A stretch of 6,457 bases of DNA from assembly GCA_018657375.1 (NCBI GenBank), contig JABHXI010000109.1, positions 1 to 6,457 on the forward strand. The letters are read 5' to 3'. The translations under genes and the position numbers were made by a program. Below the pieces are notes generated by a model. The model was not told where the DNA came from. It did no database searches and saw only the letters and a program-made list of their open reading frames with translations. Origin of the DNA: Candidatus Nitrosopumilus sp. (GTDB lineage: Archaea > Thermoproteota > Nitrososphaeria > Nitrososphaerales > Nitrosopumilaceae). Of the stretch, positions 1-5,357 are shown piece by piece. The number at the start of each line of letters is the position of its first letter. The first letter of the stretch is position 1.

Positions 1-20
1 GAACTTAGCAAGATGTCCAT
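1..20 (-). CDS. Possible 5' end of a divergent minus-strand gene (partial)
   Basis: On the minus strand an ATG at 20-18 opens a frame reading MDILLS before the window ends, so only six codons are visible and no product can be named. The frame is closed by a TAA a few codons upstream, so the gene could not begin much earlier; a TTG two codons before the ATG is an alternative start. What supports a real start is a TTTAAA box at 49-44, centred about 26 nt upstream of the ATG, the spacing expected for a leaderless archaeal transcript. Six codons could easily be chance, so this is tentative. Confidence 0.25.
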
Positions 21-43
21 AATCAAATTTTAGATAATGGGTG

Positions 44-49
44 TTTAAA
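44..49 (-). promoter_or_regulatory. TATA-like box for the possible divergent gene
   Basis: TTTAAA on the minus strand, centred about 26 nt before the minus-strand ATG at 20. A/T hexamers are common in DNA this AT-rich, so the spacing is the only real argument. Confidence 0.22.
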
Positions 50-214
50 GGAGATGATCTACTAAAAATTTACAAGTTTACCAATTCAAGTTAAGTTCAG
101 AAAAACAACAAGTATGTCAAATATAGTCACAATTATTTCATTCAGTATTGGAAAAACACAAAATTAGGTGTAAAAAAACCACGCATAAGGATTGGAAATA
201 AACAAGTCAAAGAC

Positions 215-220
215 TAATAA
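215..220 (+). promoter_or_regulatory. TATA-like box of the winged-helix gene
   Basis: TAATAA preceded by a purine-rich stretch that could serve as a BRE. Its centre is about 26 nt before the ATG at 244, so transcription would start at or very near the start codon and the message would be leaderless. This fits the absence of a Shine-Dalgarno sequence before that ATG. The inverted repeat at 228-244 lies between this box and the start. Confidence 0.4.
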
Positions 221-227
221 GGTAACG

Positions 228-244
228 TACCGTACTATACGGTA
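228..244 (+). promoter_or_regulatory. Perfect inverted repeat, candidate operator
   Basis: TACCGTA-CTA-TACGGTA: two perfect 7-bp arms around a 3-bp spacer, ending on the A of the ATG at 244. It sits immediately downstream of the TATA-like box and covers the inferred transcription start, where a bound dimer would block RNA polymerase. An extra GGTA at 221-224 lies exactly 20 bp before the GGTA at 241-244 and forms a shorter overlapping dyad with TACC at 228-231. The core ACGTACCG (225-232) recurs as a direct repeat at 266-273, 41 bp away, inside the gene. Because the next protein is a winged-helix DNA-binding protein, autoregulation is the natural inference; no binding is shown. Confidence 0.45.
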
Positions 245-591
245 TGATGAAAGCAAGACTAACATACGTACCGCTAGAAGTAGCAGAACAATTTGAAGAC
301 TTCATAATAAAACGAGAAGAACAAGTTTTAGATGCAGTAAAAGCAAGAACCAGAGATTTCAGCACGTTATCTTTGTTAAAGTTGCTATACCAACTTAAAG
401 GAAGTCCAATGACATTTACAAATCTATATTCAAAATCAAAAATTAGAATGAAAAGATCATTTCTAAATTATTTGCATCTATGTGTAGATTATAATTTCAT
501 TGAAAAAGAAGCAATAGGTCCAAATGTAATCTATACAATTACAGACAAAGGAAGATTAATGCTAAACCTATTCATGCAAAAGAATAATTAA
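244..591 (+). CDS. Winged helix-turn-helix DNA-binding protein (probable transcriptional regulator)
   Basis: A 115-residue soluble protein with the layout of a small archaeal winged-helix regulator. After a charged N-terminal segment (about 10-35), a helix at about 38-51 (STLSLLKLLYQL) leads to a turn and short helix around 57-64. A basic amphipathic recognition-type helix follows at about 66-83 (IRMKRSFLNYLHLCVDYN), then a two-stranded wing at about 84-100 with the typical 'YTITDKG' turn, and a closing helix at 101-112. This resembles the MarR/PadR/ArnR-like small regulators that are numerous in thaumarchaea, but the exact family and target cannot be read from the sequence. No sensor domain or cysteine pair is visible. 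The ATG at 244 is chosen because the TATA-like box is about 26 nt upstream; the second codon is also ATG and could serve instead. An inverted repeat overlaps the start, suggesting self-repression, and the PAC2 gene follows after 22 nt, probably in the same transcript. Confidence 0.82.
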   Translation: MMKARLTYVPLEVAEQFEDFIIKREEQVLDAVKARTRDFSTLSLLKLLYQLKGSPMTFTNLYSKSKIRMKRSFLNYLHLCVDYNFIEKEAIGPNVIYTITDKGRLMLNLFMQKNN

Positions 592-603
592 ATAGAATGT
601 ATC

Positions 604-607
604 GAGG
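604..607 (+). promoter_or_regulatory. Ribosome binding site deciding the GTG start of the PAC2 gene
   Basis: GAGG, complementary to the CCUCC anti-Shine-Dalgarno end of 16S rRNA, placed 6 nt before the GTG at 614. No ATG lies in this frame between the upstream stop (TAG at 593-595) and the GTG. The nearby ATG at 597 is in another frame. A Shine-Dalgarno here but not before the first gene fits an internal gene of a polycistronic message. Confidence 0.5.
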
Positions 608-613
608 CAAACT

Positions 614-1339
614 GTGGAAAAAGAATTTCCAGATGCAGAAATATTTCAAATTAAAAAAGTGGAATTAAAAAATCCAATAATCTTTGCAGGATTTGTCGGT
701 GCAGGCCTTGTAGGCCCTCTTTCAATTACCCACATGATTGAAGAATTAAAAATGGCAGAGATTGCAGTAATGAGATCAAAACATCTTCCACCATCAACAG
801 TTTTCATGAGAGGAAGATTACGTCATCCGTTTAGATTCTATGCAAATCCAGAAGGAACGATTTGTGCAATAATTTGTGAAATAACATTACGAATGGAAGG
901 GTTGTACACACTAGTATCGTCGATATTAGATTGGGCAGAAAAAAACGGATCCAAAGAAATAGTAATTCTGGACGGAGTTGCAAGTACAGAACATGACGAT
1001 AAAGCATATTGTGCAGCAGAAGAAGATCTAGTTAGAACGATGGCAGACAAAGATATCAGTTTAATCCCACAGGGATTCATTACAGGAATTCCAGGCGGCA
1101 TACTAAACGAATGCCTAGTAAGAGAGATTCAAGGGCTGACACTATTAGCAAAAGCAAACAAAACGGAGCCTGATTCAGGGGCAGCTGCAACACTAATCGA
1201 AGCATTAAACAGATTTTATGATATGGACATCGACACATCAGAACTTAAAAAAGACAAAGACAGGATTCATTCAGAATTTAACGAATTGTCTCAAAAATAC
1301 GTAAAGCATAGAGAAGAAATATCTGGAATGTACATGTGA
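614..1339 (+). CDS. PAC2 family protein (archaeal proteasome assembly chaperone / activator homologue)
   Basis: A 241-residue cytosolic protein of the PAC2 fold, the family of eukaryotic proteasome assembly chaperone 2 and archaeal PbaA/PbaB. Family signatures are the N-terminal 'IIFAGFVGAGLVGPLSITHMI' region (about 22-42), the central strand 'KEIVILDGVAS' (about 114-124) and the glycine-rich 'GFITGIPGGILNECL' segment (about 154-168). These are followed by 'DSGAAATLIEALNRFY' (about 187-202). The C-terminal part (about 205-235) is highly charged and helical, probably a coiled coil. The last three residues are Met-Tyr-Met, which matches the hydrophobic-Tyr-X docking tail by which proteasome activators insert into pockets of the 20S alpha ring. 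In Pyrococcus, PbaB is reported as an ATP-independent proteasome activator using such a tail; the same role here is inference. The start is GTG, supported by GAGG 6 nt upstream. It lies 22 nt after the winged-helix gene and is probably co-transcribed with it. Confidence 0.85.
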   Translation: MEKEFPDAEIFQIKKVELKNPIIFAGFVGAGLVGPLSITHMIEELKMAEIAVMRSKHLPPSTVFMRGRLRHPFRFYANPEGTICAIICEITLRMEGLYTLVSSILDWAEKNGSKEIVILDGVASTEHDDKAYCAAEEDLVRTMADKDISLIPQGFITGIPGGILNECLVREIQGLTLLAKANKTEPDSGAAATLIEALNRFYDMDIDTSELKKDKDRIHSEFNELSQKYVKHREEISGMYM

Positions 1340-1359
1340 TCGAAACCATAGGCAAAATC

Positions 1360-1366
1360 TTTTATT
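1360..1366 (+). promoter_or_regulatory. TATA-like box of purM
   Basis: TTTTATT centred 26 nt before the purM ATG at 1389, preceded by GCAAAATC as a possible BRE. It is in the 49-nt gap after the PAC2 stop codon. No Shine-Dalgarno sequence precedes the ATG, so a leaderless purM transcript separate from the upstream pair is likely. Confidence 0.45.
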
Positions 1367-1388
1367 CATAATAAATACGGAACAAACT

Positions 1389-2411
1389 ATGACTCTAACC
1401 TACAAAAAAGCTGGTGTAGATATTTCAAAAATTAAACAAAGTCAAAAGGCAATTGGAAAATTGATTGTGTCGACACACAAACTTCAGAAAAAAGCAAAGA
1501 TGACTCACGGGTTTGGACATTATGCAGGAATAGTTGAAATTCCAGGAGGAAAACTTTTAGCGACACATACAGACGGTGTTGGAACTAAAGTAGTGATTGC
1601 AAATATGATGAAAAAATACAACACGATAGGAATTGATTGTGTCGCAATGAATGTGAATGACATAATCTGTATCGGCGCAACACCAATATCATTTGTGGAT
1701 TATATTGCAGCAAATAAAAACGACGTACCGATATTTAAAAAAATTGTAGAAGGGCTGGTAAAAGGTGCAAAAAAATCGCTTATGCCCATTGTTGGCGGGG
1801 AAACTGCAATTATGCCAGACGTGATCGAAGGAAAAGGATTTGCATTTGATTTAGCAGGAATGGTAGTAGGACTATTAGATAAAAAAGACATGATTTTAGG
1901 AAATAAAATCAAAGAAGGTGATGTAATTATCGGAGTTAACAGTTCAGGAATTCATTCAAACGGATATTCACTTGCAAGAAAAGCTTTGCTAACAAAATAT
2001 TCAGTTAAAGACAAAGTAAAGGGAGTCGGAACGATAGGAGACGCACTGCTAACACCTACAGAAATTTATACAAATCCAGTTCTTGAAATTAATCAAAAAT
2101 GCAAGATAAACGGATTAGCCCACATCACAGGAGGTTCGTTTACCAAACTATTACGCCTCAAAAACATAGGCTATGAAATAGACTCACTTCCAAAAATACC
2201 TCCAATCATGGGACTAATAGAAGAACAAGGAGTGAAAGCAGAAGAAATGTACAAAACATTCAACATGGGAGTTGGTTTCTGCGTAATGGCTCCAAAAGAT
2301 CAAGTCAGTAAAATTAAATCAGTATTTAAAAAACACAAAATCAAAAGTCAAGAAATAGGGCAAGTGATTTCTAAAAAAGGGGTTACCGTAAATTCGATAA
2401 AAATTGCTTAA
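1389..2411 (+). CDS. purM: Phosphoribosylformylglycinamidine cyclo-ligase (AIR synthetase)
   Basis: Catalyses the ATP-dependent ring closure of FGAM to 5-aminoimidazole ribonucleotide in de novo purine synthesis (EC 6.3.3.1), in the cytosol as a dimer. At 340 residues it is full length for the family. Recognisable PurM/PurL superfamily signatures are 'GFGHYAGIVEIPGG' (41-54), the nucleotide-binding 'HTDGVGTKV' (60-68), 'GIDCVAMNVNDIICIGATPISFVDY' (81-105), 'GGETAIMPD' (136-144), 'NSSGIHSNGYSLAR' (184-197), 'LLTPTEIY' (220-227), 'AHITGGS' (244-250) and 'FNMGVGFCVM' (291-300). The N-terminal half is the AIRS N domain and the half from about 172 the AIRS C domain. No other purine gene is adjacent, so this is an isolated pathway gene, with its own apparent promoter upstream and a 74-nt gap to the antiporter gene downstream. 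Product assignment is secure. Confidence 0.96.
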   Translation: MTLTYKKAGVDISKIKQSQKAIGKLIVSTHKLQKKAKMTHGFGHYAGIVEIPGGKLLATHTDGVGTKVVIANMMKKYNTIGIDCVAMNVNDIICIGATPISFVDYIAANKNDVPIFKKIVEGLVKGAKKSLMPIVGGETAIMPDVIEGKGFAFDLAGMVVGLLDKKDMILGNKIKEGDVIIGVNSSGIHSNGYSLARKALLTKYSVKDKVKGVGTIGDALLTPTEIYTNPVLEINQKCKINGLAHITGGSFTKLLRLKNIGYEIDSLPKIPPIMGLIEEQGVKAEEMYKTFNMGVGFCVMAPKDQVSKIKSVFKKHKIKSQEIGQVISKKGVTVNSIKIA

Positions 2412-2449
2412 TCTAACAGCGATAAAATAATTTTTGACTTGGAATTGCC

Positions 2450-2455
2450 TTATAT
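2450..2455 (+). promoter_or_regulatory. TATA-like box of the antiporter gene
   Basis: TTATAT in the 74-nt gap after purM, centred about 33 nt before the ATG at 2486. Transcription would then start some 7 nt before the start codon, giving a very short leader. A/T-rich alternatives nearer the ATG (around 2465-2476) are too close for a leaderless start. Confidence 0.35.
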
Positions 2456-2485
2456 GACAGATTTCTTTAATTTTATTAGATAATT

Positions 2486-3733
2486 ATGAGTGATGCCCAC
2501 TTTATTGAAACAATAATCGGAGTAGGAATACTTCTTTTTGCAGCTAAGTTGATGGCAGAACTCTTCCTGAGATTAAAACTTCCAATCGTATTAGGAGAAC
2601 TAATTGCGGGCATGATTGTGGGACCGTTTGCATTAGGTGGATTACAAATAATTGATGGAAAACAACTACTGCAAATTAACGACGAAATCAGAATATTAGG
2701 GGAAATGGGGGCAATTGTAATCTTATTTATGGCAGGGTTAGAAATGACACCAAAAGAATTTCTCAAAGGGGGAAAAGCAGCATTTGTAGTTGGAACGTTA
2801 GGAGTAGTAATTCCGTTCTTTGTAGGACTCACGGTTTTCCAATTGTTCGGATTTGACGCATTACAGTCAATGCTAATTGCAACCGCACTTACAGCGACAA
2901 GTATTGCAATTTCAATTCAAGTCTTAAGTGAATTTGGGAAAATTAAAACTCCAGAAGCTAGACTGATAATAGGCGCAGCAATTGTTGACGACATACTAGC
3001 AATTGCAGTTCTATCAGTAGTAACATCAATTGCAGGATCAGACGGAGGCGTAGACAACATAGACATTACAGAAATAGTAATTACAATTTTACAAGTATTA
3101 GGATTCTTTGCAATAATGCTCATCGTAGCAGTAGTGGTGATTCCAAAGTTAATCACACCAAGAATATGGAAAGCAAAGGGAAGTGTTGAAGGAATAGCTA
3201 CTGCGGCGTTCTTTGGTGCAGCAGCTCTTGCAGGTTCCATAGGCTTGTCACCAATCGTAGGGGCATTTGCAGTAGGCATGGCATTATCAACTACCAAGGT
3301 ATTTGATAAAATAGAAAACTATGTTGGAAAAATAGGATTAATTTTTGCACCGTTGTTTTTTGCAATCATCGGAGCACAAGTAGATCTAAGAGCGGTGGAT
3401 TTGAATATCATGATATTGAGTGGAGCAATCATCATAGTTGCAGTTACAACAAAATTATTTGGATGCGGACTTCCTGCAATGTATTTCTTAAAAAGCAAGC
3501 AGCAAGGATTGCGCGTAGGAATTGGAATGATTTCAAGAGGAGAAGTGGGATTAATTGTAGCAGGTGTCGGCGTAACAGCTGGAGTTCTAACATCTGAAGT
3601 ATACTCTACAATCATAATCATGGTGGTAGTAACAACCATCATTACGCCAATTTGGTTAAAAATTGAATATAGAAAAGAGCAAAGAAATGACAATAACGAA
3701 TCAAATAAAACAGTAGAAGCAAAATCAGAATAA
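2486..3733 (+). CDS. CPA2 family cation:proton antiporter (NapA/KefB-like Na+/H+ exchanger)
   Basis: A 415-residue integral membrane protein, nearly all hydrophobic segments to about residue 393, with a fold expected to have about 12-13 membrane helices in two inverted repeats. Family landmarks are 'LPIVLGELIAGMIVGP' (32-47), 'GAIVILFMAGLEM' (75-87) and the unwound-helix segment 'TALTATSIAISIQVL' (133-147). Next are the ion-binding aspartate pair D168-D169 in 'GAAIVDDILAI', 'GLSPIVGAFAVGMALS' (253-268), 'TTKLFGCGLPA' with K323, and 'ISRGEVGLIVAG' (349-360). In characterised CPA2 members the two adjacent aspartates go with electrogenic exchange (as in NapA), whereas an Asn-Asp pair is typical of electroneutral CPA1 exchangers; K323 may match the lysine that pairs with them in NapA, by position only. 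The tail (394-415) is short and hydrophilic with no RCK/TrkA-N domain, unlike KefB/KefC. The likely job is Na+ or K+ efflux and pH homeostasis. The ion cannot be told from sequence. Confidence 0.9.
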   Translation: MSDAHFIETIIGVGILLFAAKLMAELFLRLKLPIVLGELIAGMIVGPFALGGLQIIDGKQLLQINDEIRILGEMGAIVILFMAGLEMTPKEFLKGGKAAFVVGTLGVVIPFFVGLTVFQLFGFDALQSMLIATALTATSIAISIQVLSEFGKIKTPEARLIIGAAIVDDILAIAVLSVVTSIAGSDGGVDNIDITEIVITILQVLGFFAIMLIVAVVVIPKLITPRIWKAKGSVEGIATAAFFGAAALAGSIGLSPIVGAFAVGMALSTTKVFDKIENYVGKIGLIFAPLFFAIIGAQVDLRAVDLNIMILSGAIIIVAVTTKLFGCGLPAMYFLKSKQQGLRVGIGMISRGEVGLIVAGVGVTAGVLTSEVYSTIIIMVVVTTIITPIWLKIEYRKEQRNDNNESNKTVEAKSE

Positions 3734-3740
3734 ATTTTAA
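3734..3740 (+). promoter_or_regulatory. Possible TATA-like box of elp3
   Basis: ATTTTAA begins immediately after the antiporter stop codon and is centred about 25 nt before the elp3 ATG at 3762. With only 28 nt between the genes, read-through from the antiporter promoter is also possible. The ATG lacks a well-placed Shine-Dalgarno sequence, which favours a leaderless start. Confidence 0.35.
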
Positions 3741-3761
3741 CGGTGTTGGATCAACAATATC

Positions 3762-5348
3762 ATGATTAAATTAGATTCAATACAATCTAAAGCATATGCT
3801 GAGATTACTCAGAATCTACTGACAATTCAAGATCCAAGTAAAAAACAAGTAAAAGAAGAAATCATAAAAATTTGTACAAAATATTCATTGGATAGAATTC
3901 CAAAAAATTATGAAATATTATCAGTGGTAAAAAAAACAGATTTTGATAAATTAAAAAAAGTACTCATAAGAAAACCTGCAAAAACAGCATCAGGGGTATC
4001 AGTAGTAGCATTAATGCCAAAACCATACGCATGCCCTCATGGAAGATGTACGTATTGTCCAGGAGGAATTGAATTTAATTCCCCCAACAGCTATACAGGA
4101 AAAGAACCGTCATCATTAAACGCAATGGCAAATAAATTTGATCCTAAATTACAAATTACATCAAAAATTGAAAAGCTGATTGCTTTTGGACATGATCCAT
4201 CCAAAATGGAAATAGTGATAGTTGGAGGAACTTTCCTATTCATGCCAAAAGACTATCAGAAAGATTTCATTAAATCATGCTATGATGCATTAAATGGAAC
4301 AGATTCAAAAGATTTGGAAGAAGCAAAATCTAACAACGAACACGCAGCAATAAGAAATGTAGGTTTTACAATTGAAACAAAACCAGACTATTGTAAGAAG
4401 GAACATGTAGATTTAATGTTAAGTTATGGAATTACAAGAGTGGAAATTGGAGTTCAGTCATTACAAGAAAGGGTTTACAAAATAGTTAACAGGGGTCACA
4501 ACTACAACGACGTAATTGAATCATTTCAAATTTCAAAAGATGCAGGGTACAAAATAGTTACACACATGATGCCAGGTTTACCTACAATGAAACCAGATGA
4601 AGACATTACCGATTTTAAAAAATTATTTTCAGATCCACAATTACGTCCAGACATGTTGAAAATTTATCCGTCACTAGTTATTGAAAACACACCACTGTAT
4701 GAAGAATACAAGCAAGGAAAATACACACCATATTCAGATGAAGATATGATCAAAGTATTAACAGAAGCAAAAAAGAATGTTCCAAAATGGGTGCGAATCA
4801 TGAGGGTTCAAAGAGAAATCACGCCAGGGGAAATCATCGCAGGGCCAAAGGCAGGCAATCTAAGACAAATTGTGCACCAAAATCTTGCAAAACAAGGGCT
4901 GTCTTGCAAATGTATCAGGTGCAGGGAAGTAGGACTGTCTAATAAAAAATCAAATGGAGGCGAAATCAAACTAGACAGAATTAATTACGATTCATCAGGC
5001 GGGAAAGAAGTGTTCTTGTCATATGAGGACAAAAATGAATTAATTTATGGATTTTTGAGATTAAGAAAACCAAGTATTGAAGCACATAGAGATGAGATTG
5101 ATCAAGACACATGCATAGTGAGGGAAATTCACGTATATGGAAAATCGTTAAAACTGGGAGAAAAGGAAGAAGATGAAATTCAACACACAGGGTTGGGAAA
5201 GAAATTGATGAATGAGGCTGAAAAAATATCCAGAGAAGAGTTTGATGCTAAAAAACTTCTAGTGATTAGTGCAATAGGTACAAGAGAATATTACCAAAAA
5301 TTAGGGTATTCATTATATGGGCCATACATGTCCAAGATATTGAATTAG
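3762..5348 (+). CDS. elp3: Elp3: tRNA uridine(34) carboxymethyl-forming radical SAM / GNAT enzyme
   Basis: A 528-residue Elp3, typical archaeal length. It uses acetyl-CoA and radical SAM chemistry to build the carboxymethyl group at C5 of the wobble uridine (cm5U34 and derivatives) in certain tRNAs. Residues about 1-75 form the basic N-terminal tRNA-binding part. The radical SAM domain follows, with the 4Fe-4S ligands C91, C96 and C99 in CPHGRCTYCPGG, the shorter archaeal Cx4Cx2C spacing rather than the longer eukaryotic one. 'FTIETKPDYC' and 'TRVEIGVQSLQERVYKIVNRGH' continue it. C382, C384 and C387 in CKCIRC are probable zinc ligands between the two domains. The C-terminal acetyltransferase domain (about 395-528) has the acyl-CoA loop Q474-H-T-G-L-G479 and the 'GTREYYQKLGY' end (506-516). 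Archaea lack the other Elongator subunits and Elp3 works alone there. It starts 28 nt after the antiporter gene, and lysS begins 9 nt after its stop. Confidence 0.96.
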   Translation: MIKLDSIQSKAYAEITQNLLTIQDPSKKQVKEEIIKICTKYSLDRIPKNYEILSVVKKTDFDKLKKVLIRKPAKTASGVSVVALMPKPYACPHGRCTYCPGGIEFNSPNSYTGKEPSSLNAMANKFDPKLQITSKIEKLIAFGHDPSKMEIVIVGGTFLFMPKDYQKDFIKSCYDALNGTDSKDLEEAKSNNEHAAIRNVGFTIETKPDYCKKEHVDLMLSYGITRVEIGVQSLQERVYKIVNRGHNYNDVIESFQISKDAGYKIVTHMMPGLPTMKPDEDITDFKKLFSDPQLRPDMLKIYPSLVIENTPLYEEYKQGKYTPYSDEDMIKVLTEAKKNVPKWVRIMRVQREITPGEIIAGPKAGNLRQIVHQNLAKQGLSCKCIRCREVGLSNKKSNGGEIKLDRINYDSSGGKEVFLSYEDKNELIYGFLRLRKPSIEAHRDEIDQDTCIVREIHVYGKSLKLGEKEEDEIQHTGLGKKLMNEAEKISREEFDAKKLLVISAIGTREYYQKLGYSLYGPYMSKILN

Positions 5349-5357
5349 TGAAAAGAA

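Noticed and set aside
50..65. GGAG directly followed by ATG at 54
   Set aside because: The putative ribosome site abuts the ATG with no spacer, and the frame stops after three codons.
114..167. 17-codon plus-strand frame (MSNIVTIISF...) in the left intergenic region
   Set aside because: It is too short, with no Shine-Dalgarno sequence and nothing to separate it from chance.
172..178. A7 run (T7 on the minus strand) as a minus-strand terminator
   Set aside because: No minus-strand gene ends there, and homopolymer A runs are frequent throughout the window.
1723..1730. Third copy of the ACGTACCG core, inside purM
   Set aside because: It is a single 8-mer within a coding stretch (Asp-Val-Pro codons) far from any promoter and without a paired arm. 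It is probably coincidence.
838..1912. Minus-strand open frames at 838-1101 and 1700-1912
   Set aside because: They are antisense to the PAC2 and purM genes respectively, with no family features and no promoter or ribosome-binding signal.
2431..2435. T5 run after purM as a possible archaeal terminator
   Set aside because: It is a single short T run with no hairpin. In this AT-rich gap it cannot be told from background.
2476..3693. Long minus-strand open frames opposite the antiporter gene (2476-2832, 2917-3297, 3319-3693)
   Set aside because: They are the complement of a clear membrane-protein gene, and their predicted products are low-complexity (rich in Ile, Pro, Thr, Ala, Ser), as expected from antisense of hydrophobic codons. 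They have no recognisable family features.
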